Source: Mycolicibacter longobardus (lineage in GTDB: Bacteria > Actinomycetota > Actinomycetes > Mycobacteriales > Mycobacteriaceae). From it: DNA of 64,000 nt. The translations under genes and the position numbers were made by a program. This document shows positions 29,927 to 38,454 of the stretch, one piece after another. How positions within the stretch are numbered: the first letter of the stretch is position 1; each line of letters opens with the position of its first letter. Below the pieces are notes generated by a model. That model was not told the origin of the DNA. It searched no databases and saw nothing but the letters and a program-made list of their open reading frames with translations. The stretch lies in contig NZ_LQPG01000017.1 in assembly GCF_002102265.1 (NCBI RefSeq), positions 206,883 to 270,882 of the forward strand, written 5' to 3'.

Positions 29927-31080
29927 CCAACGCCCTCCGAGCCGTCGTGCTCGGCGAGCACCTGAGCGGCGATGCGGAACGCGGCATTGGCATCGGGTAC
30001 ACCGCAGTAGATGGCGGTCTGCAACAGCACCTCCTTGATCTCATCGTTACTGAGGCCGTTGCGGCGCGCCGCGCGCAGGTGCATCGCCAACTCGTCATGG
30101 TGGCCCCGCGCCACCAGGGCGGTCAGGGTGACGATCGAGCGGCTGCGCCGGTCGAGGCCGTCTCTGGTCCAGATGCTGCCCCACGCGTAGCGAGTGATCA
30201 GATCCTGAAAGTCGGCGGTGAACTCGGTGGTGTGCGCGACGGCACGGTCGACGTGCGCGTCGCCGAGAACGTCACGCCGCACGGACATTCCCGCGGTATA
30301 GACCGGATCCCGCACCCTCAGATGGTCGAGAATCAGGTTGACGGTCTGGTTGGGCGCCTCGATGGGTGCAAGGTGGGCGACGTCGTCGAGTACCACCAGG
30401 CGGCCGAGTTCGACACCGGAAGCGATACGCCCCAGCAATTCTGTTGGAGTGGCCATGTCTTCGGAACCTGCAATGGCCAATACGGGTGCGTTGATCTCAG
30501 CGAGCCGTTCGGTGACATCGAAATCGGCCAGTGCTTCGCAGGCCTGCGCATACGATTCGTCGTCGGTCAGGCGCAGCGCATCCACGAGCGCGGCGACGGG
30601 TTCCGGTTGTCGATCGGCGAACCCGGGGGCGAACCAGCGCTGCCGGGAACCCTCGATGAGCGTGCCGGTTCCCGATGCGCGCACCGTGGCGGCACGTGTG
30701 GCCCAATCCTCGGCCCGGCCGATGACGGCGCCGGTGCAAAGCAGTGTGGCGCTTGACAACCGCTCGGGGGCATCGAGCAGCAGCTGCAGGCCGACCGCAC
30801 CACCGATGGAGACGCCGGCGTAATGGAATGCCGGCCGCGGCACGATCTCGTCGACCAGGGCCAGCACGCCTGCGGCCAGGTCCGGCATCCGGAACGGCGC
30901 CGCCGGACTGCGGCCGTGGCCGGGAAGATCCCACGCGACGACGCGCAGATGCTCGGCGAGTTGTTGGGCGGCCGGACCCCAGAGGGCGGTTGCCGATGTG
31001 CCGAGGGATGGCCCGAGCAGCAGCAGGTCGGCGTCCTGCGGCCCACCGAAGTCGGTGCCGACAAGCCGCGGCACGCTCAT
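29923..31080 (-). CDS. pcaL: PcaL: fused 3-oxoadipate enol-lactonase and 4-carboxymuconolactone decarboxylase
   Basis: 385 residues in two domains. Residues 1-255 form an alpha/beta hydrolase with nucleophile Ser91 in GVSIGG and His in DVAHLAPIEAP (PcaD part). Residues about 262-385 are a carboxymuconolactone decarboxylase domain (RYAWGSIWTRDGLDRRSRSI, then LRAARRNGLSNDEIKEVLLQ), the PcaC part. Such fusions are known as PcaL in actinobacteria. The protein performs two consecutive steps after PcaB. Overlaps its neighbours by four bases on both sides. Confidence 0.93.
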   Translation of the reverse strand: MSVPRLVGTDFGGPQDADLLLLGPSLGTSATALWGPAAQQLAEHLRVVAWDLPGHGRSPAAPFRMPDLAAGVLALVDEIVPRPAFHYAGVSIGGAVGLQLLLDAPERLSSATLLCTGAVIGRAEDWATRAATVRASGTGTLIEGSRQRWFAPGFADRQPEPVAALVDALRLTDDESYAQACEALADFDVTERLAEINAPVLAIAGSEDMATPTELLGRIASGVELGRLVVLDDVAHLAPIEAPNQTVNLILDHLRVRDPVYTAGMSVRRDVLGDAHVDRAVAHTTEFTADFQDLITRYAWGSIWTRDGLDRRSRSIVTLTALVARGHHDELAMHLRAARRNGLSNDEIKEVLLQTAIYCGVPDANAAFRIAAQVLAEHDGSEGVG

Positions 31081-32279
31081 GTTGCCTCCGTGAGGTGGTG
31101 GTGTGCGCGCCGCCGCACCGCATCGATGAGATGCCCTGTCGCGCCGGTGTAGTCAGGGAGCGCTCGGCGCTCGGCCAACTCAGTCATGGCGCGCTGCTCC
31201 CCGAGCAGGTCACCGGCGGCGGCCAGGTTCGCCGCGGCGCGATCGGTGTCGATGACCAGCCCGGCGAGCAGTTCGGTGGTCTGGGCCGCGGCCGTCACGG
31301 TGTGGCGAGACAAGGTCCTCAGTGTGGCCCATTCGGTGTGCCAGCCGCCGTCGGAGCGCTCATCGACACTGGCAGCCGACGCGGTGTGCAGGGTGGCCGC
31401 CAGCGACGGTGCCGCCAGTGCGGTGCGGCGGATCAGGATGGACAGCACCGGATTGTTCTTGTGCGGCATGGTGGATGAGCCGCCGCCGCGGCCCTCGGCC
31501 AGTTCGCCGATCTCGGGCCTGCTGCTCGTCGCGATGTCGGTGGCGATGTGGCCCCAGGCGTCGCAACATGTCACCAATGTGTCACCGGCGCGGGTTATGA
31601 CTGACCGGGTGGTGTGCCACGGTGGGCTGTCGGCCAGTCCCAGCGCCGCGGCCAGTCGGCCGGACAGGGCGATGGCATCAGTGGGGGAGCCGGTCAATTC
31701 CGTGGCCGCGGCCAGGGTTCCCGCGGCACCGCCTGCCTGCACCGGGAGGACCGGCAGGGCGGCGACGGCGTCGGCGCTGTCCAAAATCCCGGCAAGCCAG
31801 TTCGCCACCTTCATGCCGACCGTGGTGGGCAATGCGGGTTGGGTCAACGTGCGGGCGAGTATGGGGGTGTCGCGGTAGGTATCGGCCAGGGCCACCAATG
31901 TGCGCACCTGCGTGACGAGTTCGCCGCGAACTCGGTCCAGGGCGTCGCGCAGGCAGAGCATCAGTGCGGTGTCGACGACGTCCTGGCTGGTCAGGCCGCG
32001 GTGCAGCCAGCGCGCCGGCTCCCCGCTGATGCGATCACGTAGCAGTTCGAGCACGCCGGGCACCGGGTTGCCGGTGGCCTCGGCCGCTACGGCCACCGCG
32101 TCGGCGTCAGCGGCCGAGATCGTGGCGGTCAGGTCGGTGCGCGCCGAAGCCGGGGCGATGCCGGCGTCGACAAGCACACCCAGCCAAGCGTTTTCGACCC
32201 GCACCATTGCGGTCAGATACGCCGCGTCGCTGAAGGTGTGCCCCGCCCGGTGATCCCCGGGCCACAGCAGGTCGGTCAC
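31077..32279 (-). CDS. pcaB: 3-carboxy-cis,cis-muconate cycloisomerase
   Basis: 400 residues from the GTG at 32279, which overlaps the pcaG stop. The same frame is open to 32933 but lies over pcaG, so the longer version is rejected. Fumarase/argininosuccinate-lyase superfamily: AGHTFSDAAYLTAMVRVENA near the start, RGLTSQDVVDTALML and the signature GGGSSTMPHKNNP. It lactonises the ring-cleavage product of protocatechuate. The next gene in the pathway, pcaL, overlaps its stop. Confidence 0.93.
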   Translation of the reverse strand: MTDLLWPGDHRAGHTFSDAAYLTAMVRVENAWLGVLVDAGIAPASARTDLTATISAADADAVAVAAEATGNPVPGVLELLRDRISGEPARWLHRGLTSQDVVDTALMLCLRDALDRVRGELVTQVRTLVALADTYRDTPILARTLTQPALPTTVGMKVANWLAGILDSADAVAALPVLPVQAGGAAGTLAAATELTGSPTDAIALSGRLAAALGLADSPPWHTTRSVITRAGDTLVTCCDAWGHIATDIATSSRPEIGELAEGRGGGSSTMPHKNNPVLSILIRRTALAAPSLAATLHTASAASVDERSDGGWHTEWATLRTLSRHTVTAAAQTTELLAGLVIDTDRAAANLAAAGDLLGEQRAMTELAERRALPDYTGATGHLIDAVRRRAHHHLTEAT

Positions 32280-32827
32280 GGTTGCCCCCGGTACTGGAGG
32301 AACACCGTCTCCTGGGCGCCCTGCAGCCTGATGTCGAAGCGATAGCCGTCCTCGTCTGGCACCGCGATGAGCGTTTGGCGACGGTCGGCGGGCACGGAGC
32401 GCAGCAGCCGGTCGGCGTAGAGCTGGTCGCCGGGCAGATAGGCGCGGGTGAACAACCGGTTCAACAGGCCGCGCGCAAACACCGTGACGGCCACGAATGG
32501 TGTCGCCTGTTGGGGCGCTCCAGGTTTCACCGTGGTGAAGCTGTAATGGCCGTCGGCATCGGTCTCGGTTCGTCCCCAGCCGGTGAAGACCCCGCCGCCG
32601 CGGCGAAATGACGTGACGGCGGTTGGTACCGCGCCGTTGCCATCGGCCTGCCAGATCTCCAGCAGCGCATCGGGAACGGGCCGCCCGGCGCCGTCGGCCA
32701 CGGTGCCGTGCAGCCGGATGGCGTCGGGCGAGCCGGGTGGCACCAGCTCGTTGCCGCGGTCGAACGGCAAGGCGTAACCGAAGAAGGGGCCGATGGTCTG
32801 TCCCGGTGTGGCGGTGAGCCTGCTCAT
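32276..32827 (-). CDS. pcaG: Protocatechuate 3,4-dioxygenase alpha subunit
   Basis: 183 residues from the ATG at 32827, overlapping the pcaH stop. Intradiol dioxygenase fold: TPGQTIGPFFGYALPF, then LHGTVADGAGRPVPDALLEI and WQADGNG. As usual for the alpha subunit, the tyrosine/histidine iron ligands of the beta subunit are not conserved. Together with PcaH it cleaves protocatechuate to 3-carboxy-cis,cis-muconate. Confidence 0.95.
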   Translation of the reverse strand: MSRLTATPGQTIGPFFGYALPFDRGNELVPPGSPDAIRLHGTVADGAGRPVPDALLEIWQADGNGAVPTAVTSFRRGGGVFTGWGRTETDADGHYSFTTVKPGAPQQATPFVAVTVFARGLLNRLFTRAYLPGDQLYADRLLRSVPADRRQTLIAVPDEDGYRFDIRLQGAQETVFLQYRGQP

Positions 32828-33570
32828 CGTGGCTCCTCGAATGGCGTTGCGGCCGGACCGGTGAGCACCACGTCCCACCGGTAGCCGGTGGCCCACTCGT
32901 GGCTGGTGACGTCGTGGTCGTAGACCGCAACAAGCCGGTCGCGGGCCTTCTGGTCGGTGATCGACTGATAGATCGGGTCTAACGCGAACAGCGGGTCGCC
33001 GGGGAAGTACATCTGAGTGATCATCCGTTGCGTGAAATCGCTGCCGAACAGCGAGAAATGGATATGCGCGGGCCGCCACGCGTTGTGGTGGTTGCGCCAC
33101 GGGTACGGGCCCGGCTTGATTGTGGTGAACCGGTAGCAGCCGTCGTCATCGGTGAGGCATCGTCCGGCACCGGTGAAATTGGGGTCCAGCGGCGCGGGAT
33201 GCTGATCCCGCTGGTGGATATAGCGCCCGCTGGCGTTGGCCTGCCAGATCTCGACGAGTTGCCGGCGCACGGGCCTGCCGTCGCCGTCGACGACGCGCCC
33301 GGTCACCACTGTGCGCTCGCCGATCGGCGAGCCTGCGTGCTGGGCCGTCAGGTCGGCGTCGAATGGAGCGACGTCGTCCTCGCCGAAACACGGAGCGCAC
33401 AGCTCGATGGCCTCTGGGTCGGCCAAGTGCAGCGCACTCGTGGGGTGGCGAAGCACGCTGCTGCGGTACGGCGGGTAGTCCAGCCTCGGCTGGCTTTCCT
33501 CGATGCCGGCGTGGCAGTACTCGGCCTGGATCGCCGCGATCTCTGCGCTGATCTCCGCCTGACCGGTCAT
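32824..33570 (-). CDS. pcaH: Protocatechuate 3,4-dioxygenase beta subunit
   Basis: 248 residues. The non-haem Fe(III) ligands are all present with the spacing known from Pseudomonas PcaH: Y117 (SGRYIHQ), Y156 (KPGPYPWRNHHNAW), H169 and H171 (RPAHIHFSLFG). It performs intradiol ring opening of protocatechuate using O2. The start overlaps the stop of the class II aldolase gene, tying ring cleavage to the upstream conversion genes in one operon. Confidence 0.97.
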   Translation of the reverse strand: MTGQAEISAEIAAIQAEYCHAGIEESQPRLDYPPYRSSVLRHPTSALHLADPEAIELCAPCFGEDDVAPFDADLTAQHAGSPIGERTVVTGRVVDGDGRPVRRQLVEIWQANASGRYIHQRDQHPAPLDPNFTGAGRCLTDDDGCYRFTTIKPGPYPWRNHHNAWRPAHIHFSLFGSDFTQRMITQMYFPGDPLFALDPIYQSITDQKARDRLVAVYDHDVTSHEWATGYRWDVVLTGPAATPFEEPR

Positions 33571-34298
33571 AGCCCCGCCTCCAACCGCGCGATTTCATGC
33601 CGCCACGCGGCATCTGCGGTGAATGATGGCCCAAGGTCGGGTAAGTCGGCCCAATCTGATTCGTCGATCGGTTTGCACGTGCCGCCCGCGGAGCGGACCC
33701 GCAGTGACATGGACGCCAATTGGTCGAGGCTGATCGCTTGCAGGACAGCCTGGGACACCGTCGCAGCGGCACTGGTGATGCCATGACCGCGACAGATCAC
33801 CACCGGCCTGCCTCGCATGGCAGCGACCATCTCCTTGCCGAGTTCCGCCGTGCGGATCAGCACGGCCCGCTGGTACACCGGAACACCGCCGCGCGCCAGC
33901 CATGCACCCGGGATGTCGAAGGCGCCGTAGATCGGTTCTATCGTGATACCGGCGAGGTCGGCAGCCACCACGGCCGGCGGATGCAGGTGGGCCACCACCT
34001 GGTGTTCGGGGTGTGCGCGCAGCGTCTCGACGTGAATCGGCAACTCGTTGGGCACCCGGTACCCGTCCAATTCCCCCGCTGCACCAGGGCTTCCGTCGAA
34101 GCGGATGAGCCGAATGTCGTCGGAACGGGTGAACGCGACACCTTTGTCGGAGTCGCTGCGGCACCGGATGAGTAGGTGTTCTTCGTCGATCCTGGCGCTG
34201 ATGTGTCCGAGGATTCCGTCCACCAGGCCACGAGCCGCAGCGACTCGGCACGCCTGTGCAACCTCGGATCGCAATCTCGCCAGATCGTCGTTGTTCAC
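33567..34298 (-). CDS. Class II aldolase/adducin family decarboxylase
   Basis: 243 residues. Class II aldolase/adducin fold with metal ligands in VAHLHPPAVV (H-x-H) and RGHGI, and an upstream Glu region. In aromatic-acid operons this family supplies the decarboxylase acting on the dihydroxy acid, for example 3,4-dihydroxyphthalate 2-decarboxylase in Gram-positive phthalate pathways. Its place between the diol dehydrogenase and protocatechuate dioxygenase fits exactly that step, producing protocatechuate. The substrate remains inferred. Confidence 0.8.
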   Translation of the reverse strand: MNNDDLARLRSEVAQACRVAAARGLVDGILGHISARIDEEHLLIRCRSDSDKGVAFTRSDDIRLIRFDGSPGAAGELDGYRVPNELPIHVETLRAHPEHQVVAHLHPPAVVAADLAGITIEPIYGAFDIPGAWLARGGVPVYQRAVLIRTAELGKEMVAAMRGRPVVICRGHGITSAAATVSQAVLQAISLDQLASMSLRVRSAGGTCKPIDESDWADLPDLGPSFTADAAWRHEIARLEAGL

Positions 34299-35116
34299 GT
34301 GTTGTCCCTCGATTGCGGAGACGGCCTTGCTGCACCCATACCGAAGCCGCCGTCGGGATGTGTGCTTCCGCCGGTGATACCACGGGACCGATCAGATGCC
34401 AGGAATACGTAGCTCCAGGCATGGTCCTGCGGAGTGAGCGCGACATTGAGGGGGGTGCGTGCCGCAAGATCGCGAGCACGGTTGGGGGTGTCGTCCAGGC
34501 GGACGTTGTCGAGCGACAGGTTGTGCAGACCGCGTAGATCGGTGTTCAGAGTTCCACCCGGTGCGACGCCGTTGACGCGGATGTGCGGGGCGAGTTCATA
34601 GGCGAGGGTGGTGACCAGACCGCGGACCGCGAACTTCGATGCGACGTAGAGGACGCCACCGCGGCCCGGGTAGAACGACGAGGCAGATTCCGTGAGAACG
34701 ATGGAGGACCGCTCCTGGGCCCGTAGGGCCGGCACCGCGGCTTTCACCGACTGCAGATAGCTCAACACGTTGGTCCGGAACATCTCGTCGAAAGCCGGCG
34801 CCAGCTCATCGGTGGAGATGTCCGTGATTCCCTTGTAGAAGTCGAAGATCCCGACGCAATTGACCAACGTGTCCAGACCGCCGAACGCCGCTACGGCAGC
34901 TTCGACAGCGCGTTCGTTGGCCTCGGCCGTCGTCGCGTCTCCGTGCGTGACCGGCAGGCCGGGTAGTTGACTCGCCAGAGCAGAGCATTTCTCCGGATCG
35001 CGTTCCAAGACCGCGACCTGGGCTCCCTCTTCGAGATATGCGTCGACGACGGCGCGACCGATGCCCGAGCCGGCACCGACGACCAGCGCCCGTTTGCCAT
35101 CGAGCCATCGCGTCAC
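34295..35116 (-). CDS. SDR-family cis-dihydrodiol dehydrogenase
   Basis: 273 residues, GTG start. Short-chain dehydrogenase: ALVVGAGSGIGRAVVDAYLE at the NAD site, NCVGIFDF (N-x-x-G), catalytic Ser in TESASSFYPG and Tyr-Lys in YVASK. The length and the FYPG segment resemble BphB/CmtB-type cis-dihydrodiol dehydrogenases. It would oxidise the cis-diol made by the dioxygenase to a catechol. Overlaps both neighbours by four bases. Confidence 0.88.
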   Translation of the reverse strand: MTRWLDGKRALVVGAGSGIGRAVVDAYLEEGAQVAVLERDPEKCSALASQLPGLPVTHGDATTAEANERAVEAAVAAFGGLDTLVNCVGIFDFYKGITDISTDELAPAFDEMFRTNVLSYLQSVKAAVPALRAQERSSIVLTESASSFYPGRGGVLYVASKFAVRGLVTTLAYELAPHIRVNGVAPGGTLNTDLRGLHNLSLDNVRLDDTPNRARDLAARTPLNVALTPQDHAWSYVFLASDRSRGITGGSTHPDGGFGMGAARPSPQSRDNT

Positions 35117-35373
35117 GGCAGATCACTTTCGTCGGAAAGAAGCGGTTCATGCATTTTCCCCACCATCGCAGCCAGCGTGTAGGTGTTCTGCCAGGTCAAT
35201 GCTTCGACTTCCAGGGCGTCGAGACTGATCCACTGTCCCGACTTCGGTGATGTGACGAGCAGCCGTGAACCGTTTCGGGTGTCCACCCGGCGCACCGTCA
35301 CTTCGGTGAACTCATTTGCGATCGTGATGGTTTCACCTACCGAGGCGGCGATCAGGTCGTCGAGTTCGCTCAC
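35113..35373 (-). CDS. Small protein of unknown function in the dioxygenase operon
   Basis: 86 residues from the GTG at 35373, which overlaps the stop of the dioxygenase beta subunit. Its stop overlaps the dehydrogenase start, so it is translated as part of the operon. Sequence features: ELDDLIAASVGETITIANEF, VRRVDTRNGSRLLVTSPKSG and an acidic end. It has no cysteine and so cannot be the missing ferredoxin. It may be an assembly or accessory factor of the oxygenase, but this is a guess from position. Confidence 0.7.
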   Translation of the reverse strand: MSELDDLIAASVGETITIANEFTEVTVRRVDTRNGSRLLVTSPKSGQWISLDALEVEALTWQNTYTLAAMVGKMHEPLLSDESDLP

Positions 35374-35966
35374 AGGAAGACCGCCAGGTTCTGCATGCGC
35401 AGCACCGACTCGTCGACATAGATCGTGCGACGGGCCAACTTCCACCCCTGATCGGTCAGACGCAGCAGGTCTTCCCGGCCGCAGGAGACCAGCGCGGCCT
35501 CGTTCACGTCGCCACGGCTGCGGAACAGCAACTCGGCCGACTCGACGATCAGGTGCGCGTCATCATCGCAGGCAAAGGTGCGGACGTTGGTGATGTGATG
35601 GCGCAGTCGCGACGGTGGATCCTCGGTCCATGCGTGTTCGGTCTGAAAGCGCGCGACGCGTCGGCTCAGCGAGTATTTGTTCTCATCGAAGTGCGCCATG
35701 CCGGGAGAGGTGTCGAATCCGGCGCCCAACGCGGTGGTCACGCGAACGGGCATGAAGTAGTGGACATCTTCGGTGAGGGTGTCGAGCCATTCGGTGTAGT
35801 GCTGTGCGTCGAGCAGATAGGCCTCGTCGACCAAGAACTGATGGGCCTGCAGGTGCCGAGTGTCGTTGAACGGCAAGGATCTGCCAGTACGGACATGCTT
35901 TGGCGCGTGGTCACCCAGAATGGCCGACGCCCCGGGGCCGCCGGCCTGTTCGGGCCCGGATGTCAT
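35370..35966 (-). CDS. Ring-hydroxylating dioxygenase beta subunit
   Basis: 198 residues from the ATG at 35966, overlapping the alpha-subunit stop. Beta-subunit fold of aromatic dioxygenases: HQFLVDEAYLLDAQHYTEWL, DVHYFMPVR, SRLRHHITNVR and the C-terminal RRTIYVDESVLRMQNLAVFL. A structural partner of the alpha subunit, lacking metal sites. Ten codons of open frame upstream of the ATG overlap the alpha gene and are ignored. Confidence 0.92.
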   Translation of the reverse strand: MTSGPEQAGGPGASAILGDHAPKHVRTGRSLPFNDTRHLQAHQFLVDEAYLLDAQHYTEWLDTLTEDVHYFMPVRVTTALGAGFDTSPGMAHFDENKYSLSRRVARFQTEHAWTEDPPSRLRHHITNVRTFACDDDAHLIVESAELLFRSRGDVNEAALVSCGREDLLRLTDQGWKLARRTIYVDESVLRMQNLAVFL

Positions 35967-37402
35967 GCCTGCACCTCCTCGTAGGCTGCCTCGCATTCAA
36001 CAGTGCCATTGGTCTGCACCAGAGGGGTGATGCCATTGAGCTGGGTGCCCATCGCCGCTGGGGTGGTCGCCACCGGAGGCATCTCCAGGTGGTCGGCCCA
36101 CATCCGAAGGATGGCCCGCTGATTGTTCTCGTTGTAGCCGACTTGGGCGGTGCCCGGTCCATGGAACTGCTCTGGCGCCAACGCATCGACCACCGGGGTG
36201 TCGTCAGCGAGCAGGCCCATCCGGCCGTTGAGCAGCAGTTGGCGCGCCATAGATCCGCCAGCCGTATTGGTCAGCGAGACCCAGTTCTCCACGTCGTCCT
36301 GTTCGAACATGCCCGTGGAGCCGAAGCACATCAGATAGGCCTTGTAGGAGTCCTTCTTGAACTGGGCGGGCGCCGCTGCGTCGACGGCGAACCACGAGTA
36401 CACCTCGGTTTCGTTCTCGCTGATCGGTTGCCAGGTTCGAATCGATATGAACGGCAACACATCTTCGCTGTCTTGGATCCTCGGCCAGTTGTGCACCAGG
36501 CTCATGTTGGGAAAGCACGATGCCGCCGAGATCATGAATCCGTCCTCACCGACCACTCGCCGGTGCTCGGGGGACCACACCTCCTTGATCTGCCGCACCA
36601 TGTCGTCGGGGTAGCCGACATAGCGCATCCGTTCCTCGAAGTCGCCCGGCGGCAGCTTGTAGGTCGTGCCTCCTCCGCATGTCGCCCAATAGGTCGCGCC
36701 GTCTTTGCGCTTCTGCGCCTTCGGTTCACGAAACAACCCGATGTCGACGACGGAGGCGTGCGTATGCGGTGTGTGATACATGTCGCCGGCGAAGTTCTCG
36801 ACGCCGATCTTCCAGTTCGCCTTGATGCGCCACCGTTGCGGACCGCGCACCTCCATGCCACTGCGGCTCTGCCTGGTGTAGAAGTCGAGGTAGAACCTGA
36901 AATCGCCGAGAAACTCTTCGAGCGGAGGCGCTTGGGGATCGAGACTGATGAAGATCATTCCGTTGTAGCTTGCGAGATTCGGTGCCGGCAACAGCGTCTG
37001 ACCGCGCTTCTGAAAGCCTGCCTCGCCGCCGTAGGCGTCTTGGTGGAAGGGCAGGCCGAGGATTCGTCCGTCGTTGCGATACGACCAGCCGTGGTACGGG
37101 CACCGGAAATTGGAGGCGTTGCCCATCTCCGCACGGCATATCTGCATTCCGCGATGCAGGCACATGTTGAACATTGCCCGCACGTCGCCCTTCGAGTCGC
37201 GCGCGATGATGAACGAGTCGTTGAGTAGGCGCCGCACCACGTAGTCACCGTCTTGGGGGATCTCCGACTCATGGGCTACGAACATCCAGGCGCGACGGAA
37301 GAGCCGCTCGCGCTCGAGGTCGAAGATCTCGGCGTCGTTGTAGATGTGCGCCGGGATCATTCCCCGCCGGACCTCGTCGAGGACGTGCCGGTGATCACTC
37401 AT
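35963..37402 (-). CDS. Rieske ring-hydroxylating dioxygenase alpha subunit (phthalate-dioxygenase-like)
   Basis: 479 residues. Rieske cluster ligands C81, H83, C101, H104 (C-x-H-x17-C-x2-H). Mononuclear iron site in ENFAGDMYHTPHTH, with bridging D207 and ligands H210 and H215. First gene of the operon, with GGAG before the ATG. The downstream genes convert its cis-diol product to protocatechuate, which suggests phthalate or another benzene carboxylate as substrate; I favour phthalate 3,4-dioxygenase by operon logic. No ferredoxin or reductase gene is in the window, so electrons must come from elsewhere. Confidence 0.88.
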   Translation of the reverse strand: MSDHRHVLDEVRRGMIPAHIYNDAEIFDLERERLFRRAWMFVAHESEIPQDGDYVVRRLLNDSFIIARDSKGDVRAMFNMCLHRGMQICRAEMGNASNFRCPYHGWSYRNDGRILGLPFHQDAYGGEAGFQKRGQTLLPAPNLASYNGMIFISLDPQAPPLEEFLGDFRFYLDFYTRQSRSGMEVRGPQRWRIKANWKIGVENFAGDMYHTPHTHASVVDIGLFREPKAQKRKDGATYWATCGGGTTYKLPPGDFEERMRYVGYPDDMVRQIKEVWSPEHRRVVGEDGFMISAASCFPNMSLVHNWPRIQDSEDVLPFISIRTWQPISENETEVYSWFAVDAAAPAQFKKDSYKAYLMCFGSTGMFEQDDVENWVSLTNTAGGSMARQLLLNGRMGLLADDTPVVDALAPEQFHGPGTAQVGYNENNQRAILRMWADHLEMPPVATTPAAMGTQLNGITPLVQTNGTVECEAAYEEVQA

Positions 37403-37434
37403 GGATGCGACTCCAGTCTCAGGGACCCGTGATA

Positions 37435-37447
37435 TCTGTTTTACAGA
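37435..37447. promoter_or_regulatory. Candidate IclR operator in front of the dioxygenase operon
   Basis: TCTGTTTTACAGA, an inverted repeat (TCTGT/ACAGA) 33 bases upstream of the dioxygenase start. Related 13-mers of the form TCTG-N5-CAGA occur at 37577-37589 and 37624-37636 in the same divergent region. Confidence 0.5.
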
Positions 37448-37576
37448 GAAAACGGCTGGGTCCTGGTAGGGAGAAACTCTGCCAGGAAGACGGTTTGAAG
37501 GTCAACCAAGCCGGGCTGGGCCGCGGCCAAAAGTCCTTATAAACAGGTCAAACAAGAAAGAACCGCCGGATTGAGT

Positions 37577-37589
37577 TCTGCCTTCCAGA
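37577..37589. promoter_or_regulatory. Candidate IclR operator, middle copy
   Basis: TCTGCCTTCCAGA fits the pattern TCTG-N5-CAGA and lies 41 bases before the regulator start. Confidence 0.35.
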
Positions 37590-37623
37590 GCATCTGGAGC
37601 TGTGACGGCAGACAGGTACTATC

Positions 37624-37636
37624 TCTGTTATGCAGA
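37624..37636. promoter_or_regulatory. Candidate IclR operator over the regulator start codon
   Basis: TCTGTTATGCAGA contains the ATG of the regulator gene (37630-37632). Binding here would block the regulator's own expression. Confidence 0.5.
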
Positions 37637-38448
37637 ATAATCTGCCTCCCGGGCTTGCCGGAGACGCTGCTGGTCCGGCGGCCCCGGACTGGGTTGTGCC
37701 GCAGTATCCGATCGGATCGGTGGACAGGGCGCTGAAGCTCATCCTGCTGCTGGGAGAGCAGCCGCGAATCCGTCTGACTGACGCGGCCAAGCACCTGGGA
37801 GTCGCGTCATCGACGGCCCATCGCCTGTTGGCGATGCTGCAGTATCGGGGTTTTGTGCGTCAGGATCCGATGTCCAAGGCGTATCACCCCGGGCCCGCAC
37901 TGATGAGTGTGGCGTTTTCGGTGTTCAACCGGATCGACATCGACGGTGCGACAAGGCCGGTGCTGCTGCGCCTCAGCGAACATCTCAGGGAATCGGTTCA
38001 TGTCGGAATGATCGAGGGCGCCAACGTGCGTTTCATCGCCGCCGCGGAGGGGCCGACGGCCGTCCGGGTTGCGTCGCGGCTCGGGCGTAGGGTGCCTGCG
38101 CATTGCACCTCGACCGGCAAGGCACTGCTGGCACGCCTGTCCGACGCGGACATCGCCCGGCTGTACCCGGATGAAGCCCTGGAGCGTGTCACGGCACATT
38201 CGGTCGGTACCAGGACCGAGCTGCAGCGTGAGCTCAGTCAAATACGACAACAGGGTTACGCGGTGAATCGGGAGGGGAGCGAGGAAGGCGTCGCCTCAGT
38301 CGCAGTTCCCATCCCAACGCGGGCGCCCGGCGTGCTGCTGGCGCTCAATGTCGCCGCGCCAGTTCACCGGCTGAGCAGTTCGCAGTACCGAGCGGTGGCC
38401 GCTCTGCTGGTCGAGGCCGCCAAAGAGATCGGTGACCAGATCGGCTAG
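37630..38448 (+). CDS. IclR-family regulator of the aromatic-acid operon
   Basis: 272 residues. Winged helix-turn-helix at about 30-85 (LTDAAKHLGVASSTAHRLLA), followed by the IclR effector domain with HCTSTGKALLA and SEEGVASVAVPIP. It is divergent from the dioxygenase operon across a 227-bp gap containing three related palindromes. IclR regulators commonly control phthalate and protocatechuate pathways, either as activators or repressors; the effector here would be the aromatic acid. Confidence 0.9.
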   Translation: MQNNLPPGLAGDAAGPAAPDWVVPQYPIGSVDRALKLILLLGEQPRIRLTDAAKHLGVASSTAHRLLAMLQYRGFVRQDPMSKAYHPGPALMSVAFSVFNRIDIDGATRPVLLRLSEHLRESVHVGMIEGANVRFIAAAEGPTAVRVASRLGRRVPAHCTSTGKALLARLSDADIARLYPDEALERVTAHSVGTRTELQRELSQIRQQGYAVNREGSEEGVASVAVPIPTRAPGVLLALNVAAPVHRLSSSQYRAVAALLVEAAKEIGDQIG

Positions 38449-38454
38449 GTCGCG

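Noticed and set aside
32280..32933. N-terminal extension of pcaB
   Set aside because: This frame lies over pcaG, which has the conserved dioxygenase sequence; the GTG at 32279 makes the usual overlap.
33567..34298. Fuculose or ribulose phosphate aldolase
   Set aside because: The class II aldolase fold alone would allow it, but its position between a diol dehydrogenase and protocatechuate dioxygenase favours a decarboxylase.
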